Source of the DNA: Trissonchulus latispiculum
Taxonomy: Eukaryota; Nematoda; Enoplea; Enoplida; Ironidae
Direction: 5' to 3'
Length of the DNA stretch: 64,000 nt
Assembly: GCA_030248195.1 (NCBI GenBank)
Contig: JASAND010028244.1
Location: forward strand, 87,124 to 151,123
Shown here: positions 52,601 to 63,963 of the stretch, one piece after another
Layout: the number at the start of each line of letters is the position of its first letter
How positions within the stretch are numbered: the first letter of the stretch is position 1
The notes under the pieces: generated by a model
What the model saw: the letters and a program-made list of their open reading frames with translations, nothing else
Told to the model about the DNA's origin: nothing
The model's database searches: none
Made by a program: the position numbers and the translations under genes

Positions 52601-54275
52601 TAGAAAAGGGAGAAGTGTAGAGGAAGGTTCAGCTTTTCATTCACGATTGAAAGAAAAGTATTAGTCCAGCTGGGGTCGAACCACAGCCCTTCTGATCTCG
52701 AAACAGACATACTATCACACAACAGGACCATCAACTGAACTCCCATATCAAGCTTATCAATCTTTCGTAAGCCTGTGTCACAGCCTAGTCTTTCCCTCGG
52801 CAGATTTCCCCCCGGAAAAATCAGCATAGGATGATCCTCCCCACCCCCCCGGACAAAATAGCCTAGGATTATCTTCCCCCCGGACAAATCAGCCCACACG
52901 GAACATTCACCCTGAAAATCGACGTATTAGCCTGAAGTTGTCCCAGAAAAAATAGTGTGTGCGACATGACATGTGTGCGACATGACATGTGTGTGACAGT
53001 GCAAAATCTCAATACAGTAAGCAAGCATTACCGCAAGCAATTCAGTCTCAGTGTGTATCATATAAATTAACATAATCTTATTCTTAACCATGTTTATTAA
53101 AATGTCGTTGTCGCAGTGAAATTCTCCCTCCCCGACAAATACATATCACCTGTGAAATTGTTCCGTGGAAAAGATTTCACCGCTGACCTGTAGTCATGTT
53201 TTTAAAAGCAATTTTCCACTTTCCAATCATTTTCTTTTTCTGAATATCAAAATTCAAAATATATTTAACTGAATCAAACTTTTAATAGTGCCTATCATAA
53301 TATAGCCACATTTTTAAATAATTGTTACATAATGACACAGTTTTAAAAAGAGTCCTTGCAAGAAACGACAGGAATTATTGTCGCTTTCTACAAAACTGTT
53401 CCTGTGCGGTCAGTCATAGCGGAAATGCTTGTATTTTTATCTAACGTAACAATTGTATGTTCCACAGGCATTTGGAATAGTAATAATTACAAGAATTTCC
53501 TGTAGTAAATATATACTAAAGAAACTTGTGCTTTTTAATGGAGCTTCTCCTGCTAGAAAGCTTCCCTGGACAACTTCAGGGTAATAGCTCGATTTTCAGG
53601 GGGAAAGTTCAGTGTAGGCTGATTTGCACGGGAAGAAGGATCATCCTGGGCTGATTCTTCCGGGGGGAAGAAACATCCTAACCTGATTTTCCCGGGGGAA
53701 AATTCAAACGGAAAAATCAGCCTAGGCTTATTTTTCCGGGGGGAGGCAATATCGGCCTACTCTAATTTTTCCGAGGGGGAAAGATTAGCCTAGGCCGATT
53801 TTTCATGGGGAAAATCAGCCGGGAGAAGGATTAGACTGTGACATCTGCTTTCCCTACAGTGCTCTTGCTCTGGATCAAAGTCAATCACTTTCAAATTGAT
53901 ATTGAATACGATGGTTAAAATGTTTGGTTCAACTTTCACAGACTATTGACATGTGCCGATCCTAGCGTAACACCTAGACGAAGAAGGAAGTCTTCAGTCT
54001 CCATCTCGCACCATCCGGTTGATTCAATGGCAGTTTCCAACAGTATTCTAGTTCAATTCGCCATGCAATATTCAATTCGGTGCCCGACTGCCCGCTACAA
54101 ACAAATATTTTATATATTTATTTAGTCGTCAACATCCGACATGCACTAATCTCGAAATTATTGCGTAGGAAAGTGGTACTGTTTTTACAATTTGTTTTAG
54201 CTTGGAGCTTCAATTCTTAGTGTAGTGCAGTTTCCAATTCTGATGCACAGGGTTGTTCATCACAAGACAGCCTAA
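40401..54275 (+). CDS. DEG/ENaC-type amiloride-sensitive sodium channel, six exons
   Basis: Exons 40401-40639, 44498-44862, 48153-48374, 50541-50808, 52284-52449 and 54201-54275 join in phase to 1335 bases, that is 444 residues plus TAA. Every junction has GT...AG and matching phase. The N-terminus has the His-Gly gating motif (TTIHGIPD, ~10-17); TM1 lies ~27-50 in exon 1. Exons 2-4 encode a cysteine-rich extracellular domain (ECCMKPY, CDTDC, CQKECGIPCQ). Exon 5 ends GGIIGLW and exon 6 begins LGASILSVVQF, giving TM2 with the G-A-S selectivity filter. The protein is short for the family (often 500-600). The introns are full of transposons. AATAAA at 54462. It should form a trimeric plasma-membrane cation channel. 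Confidence 0.9.
41424..44449 (-). mobile_element. 5'-truncated non-LTR retrotransposon (LINE) nested in the MITE
   Basis: Runs on the minus strand, 3' end at 41424. Codes for part of an AP-type endonuclease then a reverse transcriptase. The start is inside the endonuclease (DICCLQETRW), so the 5' end is missing. Target duplication TCATTAT on both sides. It sits in intron 1 of the DEG/ENaC gene, in antisense. Confidence 0.85.
41440..44431 (-). pseudogene. LINE ORF: AP endonuclease plus reverse transcriptase, with one stop and one frameshift
   Basis: 44431-42965 carries the endonuclease (CLQETRW, AIVCCYAPTN, ALCGDLNATVG, SGTDHKLL) and a linker to KRRKSPGIC. A TGA at about 42965 interrupts the motif and the same frame resumes as ITSEML (42952 down to 42230). 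Reverse transcriptase blocks follow: NYRGISLLSIPGKVF, FRKGRSTADQL, VFVDLKKAYDSV, GVRQGCVLAP. A one-base shift near 42320 moves to the frame 42318-41440 with the catalytic YADDAA and a C-terminal LRRIMG...RLRWLGHVCR...RPGRPRK tail. It belongs to the APE-bearing LINE group; clade not fixed. It is dead by these two lesions and by truncation. Confidence 0.88.
44498..44862 (+). CDS. DEG/ENaC exon 2 (extracellular, finger/palm region)
   Basis: GTTACAG|GTACAATG to GATGCTG|GTAATG. Enters phase 2, leaves phase 1. Contains CVHGRQTIPTEECC and MTPYGFCP. The paralogous exon at 63595-63963 on the minus strand shares these motifs. Confidence 0.9.
44863..45916. other. Intron 2, first part
   Basis: No gene. 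Contains several loose copies of CTACTTACGCCTAA that continue into the fold-back element. Confidence 0.35.
45917..47930. mobile_element. 2-kb fold-back element in intron 2
   Basis: Left and right halves are inverted copies (positions sum to 93847; centre about 46923). Matching blocks include GCAAAAGCGAACAATCC and CTCACCGGGAGATAAAATTTT. Repeated CTACTTACGCC and CTTCCGTA(T/G)ACGCACAC motifs line both arms. No coding frame. Confidence 0.8.
48153..48374 (+). CDS. DEG/ENaC exon 3
   Basis: CTACCAG|GGTTTTCC to GCAGAAG|GTTGTT. Phase 1 in and out. Encodes FSMELMLPMKSM...GYHVSISLKEDQF, typical of the middle of the extracellular domain. Confidence 0.85.
48621..50154. mobile_element. 1.5-kb TIR element in intron 3
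   Basis: Inverted ends CTGACCTAATGAC / GGTCATTAAGTCAG, with TIRs of ~170 bases (CACTTGATTAG, GGCACCCAACTAGG, AATGACCTTTGCATTT). No transposase. Confidence 0.75.
50541..50808 (+). CDS. DEG/ENaC exon 4 (cysteine-rich domain)
   Basis: ATTTAG|GTGATAATC to TCCAA|GTATGT. Enters phase 1, leaves phase 2. Contains CFLKCYTLETMVDCDTDC and CQKECGIPCQHAGY. Confidence 0.88.
51222..51668. mobile_element. hAT-type MITE, GC-rich, with 8-bp duplication
   Basis: Ends AGAGATGAGCA / TGCTCATCTCT, flanked by ACCAAAGT at 51214-51221 and 51669-51676. The inside is a GGGCCGGGCC-rich hairpin. Ends and 8-bp duplication fit hAT. Frames inside are composition products. Confidence 0.85.
52284..52449 (+). CDS. DEG/ENaC exon 5 (pre-TM2)
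   Basis: GTCATAG|AATCAATG to TTATGG|GTAATT. Enters phase 2, leaves phase 0. Ends PLETYIANIGGIIGLW, the start of TM2. Confidence 0.88.
52776..53843. mobile_element. 1.07-kb TIR element in intron 5
   Basis: Inverted ends TGTCACAGCCTAGTC / GATTAGACTGTGACA, with repeated AAAATCAGCCTAGG and CCCCCGG motifs in both arms. Contains a short TGTGCGACATGACA tandem near 52965. Confidence 0.7.
54201..54275 (+). CDS. DEG/ENaC exon 6 (TM2 and C-terminus)
   Basis: TTGTTTTAG|CTTGGAGCT to TAA 54273-54275, phase 0. LGASILSVVQF holds the GAS filter. A tail of ~14 residues follows. Confidence 0.85.
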   Translation, partial: LGASILSVVQFPILMHRVVHHKTA

Positions 54276-54461
54276 CTTGTACCCAATTGTGTTTCCATTT
54301 CGAATCGAAAGCATAAAGCAGACTTTGAATAATACTGTTTGTTATACTTATGTTCTCGTCATGTAGTCATGTGATCTAGTTTTTGTCTGTTGCCAGTTAC
54401 AACTATGAAAACTTTATAAGTAAATTATGTTAGCAATTTTAATCCTGCTGGAGCAGGAATG

Positions 54462-54467
54462 AATAAA
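54462..54467 (+). terminator. Poly(A) signal of the DEG/ENaC gene
   Basis: AATAAA 187 bases past the stop. Confidence 0.5.
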
Positions 54468-55707
54468 CCACTTTTATTTATGTTTAGCAGGTATTTTCTT
54501 TATATGACCACATCGAGGACCTATCTTCAACACAGGGTTAGAGCAACTTTTTTGAAGGTCATTTATGCAAATTAGGTTAGCAGCTATATAAGTGACGGAA
54601 ATTGTACTGTTATCGCAGTTATGAACTGTCACCAATTTAAATAGTAGCAAATGGAAGTGTAGCTTGGGGGCTTCATATATACACATGGATGAATCTTTGA
54701 AGACGGAATATACGGAATATATAGACGGAATATCATCTTAAAACATTAATTTCTGCGTTTCAACGAAAATATGATGAACATTCATTCAACATTCCAATTT
54801 TTCGCATGGTTTTCATTAATATATATTGCCAAGAGTACATAAATTGCTAACGAAATATGAATTACTCCATCCATATTGAAGATCATCATAAACATTTGGA
54901 AATCCTATGTAATGGATATGAAAGAATCAGTTAAAGTTTGAAAATCTTTGCCAACTTATCACTATAATCCGTTAAGGTGTCGTTGTCAGCCACTAGTTAA
55001 TGGTTAGTTAACCACTAACTGAGCTCAATTCTCAACAAACCAATGTTAATAGATAAGCTGTGAAACGGAATAGACTGATGCTGATTGAGATTTAGGGTGG
55101 AATAATAAGAAATATGCATTATGCAAATTTGTAAGTATTTTCAGCAATGCATAATTTGTAAGTATTTTCAGCGGAACTTAGTAAGGTCCGAAGGGAAGGA
55201 GGAATTGCCCTTTTCGGGGCCAACTTGTTAAATCTACTACTGATGCCTAGTGGAAATTCGTTTCATCTCTAGATCAATGTGAGCATATGCATATTATTTC
55301 AAAGTTTTTGCTTGCAGCTGCATCTTCTAATAATCTTTCTGAAGCTGGAGGCAAACACTTTCTTTCAACATAACCTGACGTTCCAGATACATACTAGCAT
55401 GGTTTATATACTGGTTATGTGGACTAATTGAAAGAACGATAACTGAAGTAAAGTATTCCTAAATATTGATAGCCTGCGACCTGGGTACTCATAACCAAAA
55501 CCAAATAATACATGTCTTGACTTGACTATTATTCTAGCTTTCTGCTTCAGATTTTTCGCTTTAGCTTTATACGTTTGTAGCATTGTCATGGATTCACAGA
55601 CTAGCGTTAATGATTAAAGAACTATTCGCATAGCTACACAAAGAACACAGCTTAGTACACTAAATATATACATGCACCAGGTCTTCGAAAGGAGCATATC
55701 GTACCAG
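54468..55707. other. No recognisable gene
   Basis: AT-rich intergenic DNA with a direct repeat of AATTTGTAAGTATTTTCAGC near 55130-55170. Confidence 0.3.
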
Positions 55708-55770
55708 TTAAGGTGGTGATTCCTTTTGGGCATGAATTGGTGGTTGACGGCTCAAAATTTGAGAAAAGTA
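55708..55770. mobile_element. Fragment: end of the piggyBac-like MITE
   Basis: TTAAGGTGGTGATTCCTTTT matches the left end of the element at 13344. No matching right end seen nearby. Confidence 0.5.
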
Positions 55771-56629
55771 GACAAAATCCATGTTGCGCGTACATTTTAG
55801 ATATTTCTATATAAAATTAAGTAATTAAAGGCACACTATCGCAAAGCTGTTCAGCTTGGTAGGGAAAGACCAAAACCAGAGTACAATAGCTTAATTCTGC
55901 GTTACTTTTATTACTAATTTAACGTCTTAAATAGAAAGACTCAGAAACATATAGATACACTCGGGTCTGCACGCCATGTTACTTATGCTTGTCTCATGAA
56001 TAAGGAATCAGCTAAGTATTTCTTGCTTTAAGAAACAAAGATATTCAATCACACTTCCTCCCATCTCACTTACCATTTACAAACATCGTCTGCTAACTCT
56101 AAATTTGGCTCCGCAACACGCCTTCAATTTCCTAAAGTGCAAGACAAAATTTTTAAGCTTTTGCAATCTTACTTGTAAAGCTTAACTTGTGATAGGACAC
56201 AATATATAATAAACATTTTTGTTCTGCCTGGAGCAGAACTATTTACACGGAAAATGGCTATGTTTTGCACTGTGGATGTCCTTCTCTACTCGTCCTTAGC
56301 CTATGCTCAGAATTGTTATTAGTATAGAGCTAAACTCCTTTTTTAACCGAAGGGGGCCTAAACGCCACATGTCGGATAAAATTATTCCAATTAAATTGTT
56401 CATGTAATTATTTTCAGTCGATGCGTTTGTGTTGGTGTTTATCAACTATTGATACGAGATTTGTTTATATTTGTCCTATCCTATCCTTCCCACAGAAATT
56501 TTGAATTTCTGTAATAAGCTGTGTCATCAGAGCCCCCTCCCTGAAAAAGTTAAACACGGAAACAGTTTTGAATTGAGCAGTGTTTATGCAAATTAGATTT
56601 GTAAAAGGTGGAAACAGTTCACAGTTAGT
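55771..56629. other. No recognisable gene
   Basis: Intergenic DNA, nothing supported. Confidence 0.3.
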
Positions 56630-59600
56630 AGACCTGTCCGACACGTGTGTACACCTGGCACTCCCATTGAATGAGCCAACGCCAAAACCGATTGAGCCAA
56701 ACTTGTTAGTTAGTAGTGTGATTGAGCCAACCATTAGTGAGATTGAGCCGCTTCTTGTTAATTAGTAAAATGAATTTTATTGTGGGAGAGCCAAATGTAT
56801 CTTATCACTCCCATGATTGAGCCATGATCGGAAAATTTGTACAAAAATCAAATATAATGCCTAGTGATTGAGCCAGCAATTTATTTGCCGTTGTTTGTGT
56901 GCTTTCGTTAATAATTTAACTCTGAAGTTTCAAAATTGCAGCTTGCTAGTTAACGGTCAATGCAACTAAAAGCTAGCTAACCTAAGGCTTGTGAAGTGTC
57001 TGTTATAAATCTGAATTGACTTTGTTGAGCATTGTTCAGGATATTCAGCATCAGCAAGCAAGCAAATTTAATTGACTATATATTTTCATATTTCCCGTTT
57101 TCCGAGCGATTGTGCACACAAAAGGACAGGGACGGATCAACCATAGCTGTAACGGAGATTTGTTGTGGGGGGGGGGCGACTCCGACCCATGCCATAGGTG
57201 TAAGTGTAACCATAGGTGTGGCTGGGCAAAACATCTGGGGGGGGGGGGTTCCGACGGAAAGTGCGGGGCGGGGACCCCCTAAATTTTCGATTTTATGCCA
57301 TTTTTGGCCACTTTTGACCAAAAATCTGGGGGTGGGGTAGCAAAAATCTGAAAATCTGGGGGAGGGTCGCCAAAATTTGTCATTTTGGTGGGGGGTCCCC
57401 CACCCCCCCAACACCTATGGATGTTACGGAGATTTGGAGGTGGGGCTCCCCTCCCTGGAGACCCCCCTACCCCCCCAAAACATTTTTCTATTTTTCTGCC
57501 AAAAATCACATTGTCAGCCCAATACTAAAAGAAACCATGATGTAATTTAAACATAGACAGTGCCTAAACTCGTAAACTTCAATGCCAACTTGTTTGTTTC
57601 TACGTAAAAAATAAGGCCATTGTGGAGTCCGTAAGGATTTCAAGCCGAAAATATGAACTTTCCTGAAAATGTTTGCAAAAATTACTCAAAAAATAAACTA
57701 TTTTTTGCCAATTTTTGTTCCTTCTGGCGACTAAATCTTGCCAGTTGAGCGACGTCACCCTCAAAACTTTCTGCAACGGGGGGAGTCTGCGTGAATGGCT
57801 GGACACTACCCCCCCCCACCTCGATGTACATGCACCTACGGTTGGGGGGGATCCAATAACCCCTCCTCGTTACAACTATGGTAAAGGTCCGTCCGTAAAT
57901 GTATATATTGGCCTTAAGATTTTGATATTTAAACCGATTTGCTTATTACGATATTAATGGAGGAAACCGTGGTTTGCAATCTGGAAAAGGATTGGCGTTC
58001 TTAATTTCAATCCTTTTCCAGATCTGAACTCAGTTCCTCATTTCAAGTCTGGATATTTATATAACTACGGAAAATCCTAGTGCACAGGTGCATACTGGAG
58101 TTGCCTCACCTTCGTAGAATTCCGTTGGGTAAGTGTTTTTTTAAATTTTGTTTGCATGTTTATTTTATTTTATATTCTGAATAGGATACATATCGGCATC
58201 GATCAATGATGATCATATGATTTTCTGCCCCGGCGCGTAATTTTTGGGTACTGGCTGGCCTAACTTGGTGAATTTTGGGTCCAATTTTGAACTTGGTTTT
58301 TCTCTTATTTTGCATGGGTGGCTCAAATTTAGCATACAAAGATTTTTGCGGACCGCCCGCTAAAAACGGCCGTTTAGCGTTTTTCTTTTTACCCCACCAC
58401 ATGGGCGTATCCATGGGAGGGGTTTTGGGGGTTGAAACCCCTCCTTTTGGGTTGCATTTTATCAATGTTCCATTACAAAATAGGTAAACGTGTGTCAAAA
58501 CCCCCTCCTTTTCAGTGAATGTTTGACAAAACCCCCCTCCTTTTCAAAATCCTAGATACGCGCCTGCCCCACCCCCATCTTTTCCCCCACTTGTGGGGAA
58601 AAAGATGGTTTATAATGAGGCTAGCCCATCTGAAGTACGTATATATATACGAGTGTTCTAGACTCTATCTGTAGTTGTTAAAGCTGCAAACCCTTTTGTT
58701 AGACATCTAACTAAACGATAAACCGGAAAATAAACACATCCCTTTAATTTAATTTATTTATTTATTATTACTTATTTATTTACATTTGTTATTTAATTTA
58801 ATTTAATTTAAAAATTTAAGAAATCACTTACCCAACGGAATTCTACGACGGTGAGGCAAGTATGCACCTGTGACCTGTGCACTAAGATTTTCCGTAGTTA
58901 TTATATGTATCCAGACTTGAAATGAGGAACTGAGTTCAGATCTGGAAAAGGATTGAAATTAAGAACGCCAATCCTTTTCCAGATTGCAAACCACGGTTTC
59001 CTCCATTAATATGGTAATAAGCAAATCGGGTTAAATATCAAAATCTTAAGGCCAATATATACATCTGGCGGACGGACCTTTACCATAGTTGTAACGAGGA
59101 GGGTAATTTGCGTAATTTTTGCAAACATTTTCAAGAAAGTTCATATTCTTGGCTTGAAGTCCTTACGGACTCCACAGTGACCTTATTTTTTACGTAGAAA
59201 CAAACAAGTTGGCATTGAAGTTTACGAGTTTAGGCACTGTCTATGTTTAAATTACATCATGGTTTCTTTCAGTTTTGGGCTGACGATGTGATTTTTGGCA
59301 GAAAAATAGAAAAATGTTTTGGGGGGGGGTAGGGGGTATCCAGGAGGGAGCCCCACCCCCAAATCTTCGTTACATCCATAGGAGGTGTGTTAGGGGGGGT
59401 GGGGGCCACCAAAATGACAAATTTGGGCGACCCCCCCCAGATTTTCAGATTTTTGCTACCCCACCCCAGATTTTTGGTCAAAAGTGGCCAAAAATGGCAT
59501 AAAATCGAAAATTTAGGGGTCCCCGCCCCGCACACTCCGTCGGAACCCCCCCCCCCCCCAGATTTTTGCCCGGCCACACCTATGGTTACACCTATGGATG

Positions 59601-60150
59601 GGTCGGAGTCGCCCCCACAAAAAATCTCCGTTACAGCTATGGTTGATCCGTCCCTGTCCTTTTGTGTGCACAATCGCTCGGAAAACGGGAAATTGAAAAT
59701 ATATAGTCAATTAAATTTGCTTGCTTGCTGATGCTGAATATCCTAAACAATGCTCAACAAAGTCTATTCAGATTTATAACAGACACTTCATAAGCCTTAG
59801 GTTAGCTAGCTTTTAGTTGCATTGACCGTTAACTAGCAAGCTGCAGTTTTGAAACTTCCGAGTTAAATTATTAACGAAGGCACACAAACAACGGCAAATA
59901 AATTGGTGGCTCAATCACTAGGCATTATATTTGATTTTTGTACAGATTGTCGGATCATGGCTCAATCATGGGAGTGATAAGATACATTTGGCTCTCCCAC
60001 AATAAAATTCATTTTACTAATTAACAAGAAGCGGCTTAATCCTACCAATGGTTGGCTCAATCACACTACTAACTAACAAGTTTGGCTCAATCGGTTTTGG
60101 CGTTGGCTCATTCAATGGGAGTGCCAGGTGTACACACGTCTGTCCGACTA
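56630..60150. mobile_element. 3.5-kb fold-back element with CCCCC/GGGGG blocks
   Basis: Outer blocks TGTACACCTGGCACTCCCA (56650) and TGGGAGTGCCAGGTGTACA (60115) are inverted copies. Inner pairs include TCGTTACAACTATGG/CCATAGTTGTAACGA and CAACGGAATTCTACG near 58120/58835. The arms (with TTGAGCCA repeats) flank a ~680-bp unpaired centre. Frames inside are composition products of G/C runs; no transposase. Confidence 0.75.
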
Positions 60151-61076
60151 CATGTGAAGCTCTTTCAATATGCAATTATAAATGACGGGTTAGAGTAGTG
60201 ATAACACTATAAGCTTTATAGTATGTTTCGCGATCGCCCGTTTTCGGTCAGTTTTTACAAACTGGGATTGTCAAACCAGGTTGCATTGCATGCAATATTG
60301 CATTAGAAACAGAACATGATCCAGCGTCTGAGATGAAATCACTATTGAGATAGAAAAAAAATTTTGCATATTATTAATTTCGCGGATTCTCGCGGAACTG
60401 GACAAACATAATTGAGTGCGGGTCGGGATGAGGGTAAAAACTTTGTTCCGGTTCCATCTCTCTCTGGCTCAGATGCAGAACTATACACCTTTCAGGGGAC
60501 ATCTTGTTTGTCTTGAACATTGTCCCCTTTGTCTAGAATATAGAAGTAATGAAGGCTTACTGGATTGTACAAATGAATCGGGCTAAATTTATTGTATCGT
60601 TTAAAATTTATTGTATCATGATCATCATATTCATCGAATGTGTATCGCTTTCAAACATTGTTTTATACATTTTGGAGCTACCAACCATAAGCGCTGCCGA
60701 GTTTTCTTGCAGGACTTTTGCAAGGTTTTCTTGCACTTGGAATAGTACTCAGCTGGGGGGCGCGAAATATTTTACATTTGTTTGAGTTATGGGAGGACTT
60801 ATTGCTGACAATAAATAACGCTGTTGCAAATTTCCTGGCGCACTCTATCCCAAAGACTGTCGGAACAATATTACTTTCACTGTAGTGAAGGTAATGTAGT
60901 ACAATTCTTTGCGCATTCTCTGTGCGTTGCCATCGGATTCCAGGGCTTCTCTTAGTTTTTGCCCTTTCTGACTTCTGAGTCAGAAAACGGAAGTAAAAAT
61001 CACCAACTGCTTAACATGTATGGAGCATATTCTTAAGATGCCGGTTTTCGTGTAGTTAGTCGACTCGATACCAATT
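60151..61076. other. No recognisable gene
   Basis: Intergenic DNA. Short frames only. Confidence 0.3.
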
Positions 61077-62180
61077 CTAAAGTCTGACCAAAAAATCTTG
61101 GAACCGAACTGTAAGCACTTGTCCTGAGTTAGCATCTGGAGTTAGTCTATATAAAGTATATATTTTTAAAAACGTCGGGAGGAGGAGAGTCCGGTAAAAC
61201 CATCATATCCGGTCCACATCCGGTTAAGACGCTTCAGATTCGGAAAGTCCAATTATTTTATTGAAATAATATTTTTTCTATCCCTAACAAGCATCAACCT
61301 CAAATTCCTTCATATCTGCTGTAATATTTGAATGATAGCGGTTTAAAAGTGGGCTGATTTTGCTTGTTTTGTCTAATTGTTAAACCGGGCATGAGATTTG
61401 ATCTCATACGCTTAGCTTTGTCGCATATAAGTTAATTATGAACCACTTTTAAACCGCTGTCATTCAAAAATTACAGCAGATATGAAGTAATTTGAGTTTG
61501 ATGCTTGTTAGGGATAGACAAAATATCATTTCAATGAAATAATTTGACTTCCGGACCAACCGGATACTGAGATAATAGCCTATGAAATCTCAAATTTCAA
61601 AGCTCAGAACCGGAAATCGGCCGGATATTCGATTACTTTGACACCGGTAAAATGAAAGTACCCTCCCAAATATTCACTGTGCCAAAACGAACATTTTTAT
61701 CCGCGATTCCGAACACTAAACCGGAGAAACCGATTTTTCCTGTTTTTTCGAACCGGATACGACCATAAATCACGCATTTTTGTCCAAATCGGACAAAATT
61801 TCGTATACAGACTAATTTCGACCAGCTGCTTCCAAAAATGCAATCAGCGAAACTATACTACCTACCCATCTTGCTGCACAGTTTTTGTGACCTAGACATC
61901 CGGTTACCGGACATGGATCGGATGTGACCAGATTTTCAGAAGTGTTTGGGGTCAAGGACTAACATACTAGAATATGGATTAATTAGCATTTTCCTTCCTA
62001 ATCTGAAGCGTTTTTATCGGTTTGGTATCCGGTAATCGGATATAGACCGGACATGATGGTTTTACCGGATTCTCCTCCTCCTGATGTTTCTAAAAATATA
62101 CTTTATATACACTAACTTCAAAGATTAACTCAGGACAAGTGCTTACAGTTCGGTTCCAAGATTTTTTGGTCGGACTTTAG
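61077..62180. mobile_element. 1.1-kb fold-back element, second member of the CTAAAGTCTGACC family
   Basis: Ends CTAAAGTCTGACCAAAAAA / TTTTTTGGTCGGACTTTAG, arms with GGACAAGTGCTTACAGTTCGG and AAAGTATATATTTT. Same ends as 20976-22302, different interior. Confidence 0.8.
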
Positions 62181-62705
62181 TTCGACTGGTCAAGTTTTGG
62201 AAATTTTAAGTTCTAAGAGATTAGCTTAAGAGCTCGAATGGGCCAGCATGCCGGAATTGCTTGAATGGAAAAGAATGCTATTATTGTATCTGTCTAACGT
62301 CAACGCAATATACCGTATAAAATAATTAATGTCAAAATGTTAAACAGCACCAAAATAAGCTATTCCAAAGGTTTCAGATATATTGCAAAGTTTCACCAGT
62401 GCAGGCAAAGGAAACCTGAAAGGAAACATTTTTCACAAACTTCAAATCATCAAACTTCTTTTTCCTATCTAATACGATGTTCTGTTGTATGACCAACGAG
62501 CACATTAAAAACTTATCAGTTATCCCGACACGGTGACTGACAATTCTACTTTCTTATAACAACATTCTCACTCTCTGCCCCATGAATATTTAGTTCGTCC
62601 CTAATTGAATATGTGCCTTTAACAGAAGTCCAAAGCATGTAATTGCTGCACTAAACGATATCAGGTTTCAGGTACAGTACTTCAAATTAAATTGTGTAGC
62701 ATTAA
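62181..62705. other. Upstream of the second DEG/ENaC exon 1
   Basis: No gene. AT-rich, presumed 5' flank. Confidence 0.3.
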
Positions 62706-62944
62706 ATGGGAAAGTTGGATCCTTTGAAAGATACAACAATTCATGGAATACCCGATGTTATTTCTAATAAGCTCTGTTTAAAACTTTTCTGGATAACAGT
62801 TTTCTTGTTGGCTCTGGCAGCAAGCGCACTTTATATTCATGGAATTTTGACTACATATTTGGCTAAACCTGTGTCATCGAGAATTTATACGGAACCAGTT
62901 AAATCCATTAAGGTGCCAGATATCTTGATCTGTCCTTTTTCCAG
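62706..62944 (+). CDS. DEG/ENaC paralogue, exon 1
   Basis: 80-residue exon with the same length, phase and splice site (TTTTTCCAG|GTAATA) as exon 1 of the gene at 40401. The HG motif (TTIHGIPD) and TM1 (WITVFLLALAASALYI) are intact, as are PVSSRIYTEPVKSIKVPDI and CPFSR. Its exon 2 is not found downstream on the plus strand within the window. Confidence 0.85.
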
Positions 62945-63205
62945 GTAATAAAATCTTTGCCTCGTTTAACAGATCATTAATCCACGTGACGCCAAAAACC
63001 AAGCAAAACTCAAAAGAACATTTGGTCACCCTTCCATGCGATGGCAGGAGGGGTAGGTATGTACATATGGTGGGGAAGGTATGTACATGAGGTGCCTCAG
63101 ATATGTACATAGTCCAAAAATGCATGTACAACTGTATACAATAAATGTATACATATGCACAATATATACAATACATAGAATCCACACATAAGGAGGAGAA
63201 GGATC

Positions 63206-63295
63206 CCCTCCCCTCTCCCTCTATCTCTCCCTTCCCAATTCCCCTCTCCCTCTTCCCCTCCCCCTCTCCCTCTCCCTCTCCATTCCCCTTCCCCT
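63206..63295. repeat. Pyrimidine-rich CCCTCTCC microsatellite
   Basis: About 90 bases of CCCTCTCC/TCCCTCTC repeats. Confidence 0.7.
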
Positions 63296-63594
63296 TGGAA
63301 TTTCTCGAGTACAAAGAACAGCTTCTACGGTGTAGTTTGCAGTCTTTAGAAATGACGATACACATAACCCAGCAGAGATTGCGCAAAATTTCAGTACTTT
63401 GACTAGAAATCGAAGAAATCCAAGGAAATAACGAATATTTTCACCATAGCTTCAATTCATATCAATCTTAGCCTACCTTTGTAAATTAAAAGGTAAGATT
63501 CTGCGTTCCTGGTCACAGCTATCCAGCTACTTGAAGCAAAGTGTGTTGATTATAGGTCCTTCTTTATGACACCTTAAATGATTTGTATGCGAAA

Positions 63595-63963
63595 TTAAGG
63601 CTATCCAAACCAGTGCTGGTTTGGATTGGGCCTTGAATTGTCGCACAGAAACCATAAGGTGTCATGAAGGAAGGATTGCAACACTCTTCTGCTTTCAAAA
63701 TTCTGTGACCATGAACGCACGATCGTACCAATTCAGTACAACGGTAGGCTATGTTTGACATGAATTCAGCTATGGTCATGGATTTCTGTCGTAGTAAGTG
63801 CTCAAACCAATCTCTGCTATATGTTATCGCATCATACATCACTTTGACTTGAGAAAATCCGCCCATGTAATGGTGATAACCACCTAGTGGGAAGAAAGCA
63901 TCCAGATAGTTGATTATATGGATGTCGTTGTCAGTTAATGATTGGAGACGAGTTTCTTCATAT
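63595..63963 (-). CDS. DEG/ENaC exon 2 paralogue, on the opposite strand
   Basis: Read on the minus strand: acceptor TTTTTTCCAG|ATATGAAG at 63964, then YEETRLQSLTDNDIHIINYLDAFF in the same frame and phase as exon 2 of the 40401 gene. It goes on to GGYHHYMGG, CVHGHRILKAEECC and MTPYGFCATI. The normal GT donor at the end is not clear (after about 63595). It either belongs to a second, minus-strand gene whose exon 1 lies right of the window, or is exon 2 of the 62706 gene inverted. Confidence 0.8.

Noticed and set aside
53468..53584. Candidate last exon of the DEG/ENaC gene after CCACAG (peptide starting AFGIVIITR)
   Set aside because: Lies inside the 52776-53843 TIR element and lacks the GxS filter; the exon at 54201 fits in phase and sequence.
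57032..59731. Proline/glycine-rich frames on both strands
   Set aside because: They sit in the CCCCC/GGGGG blocks of the 56.6-60.2 kb fold-back element and are mirrored in both arms.
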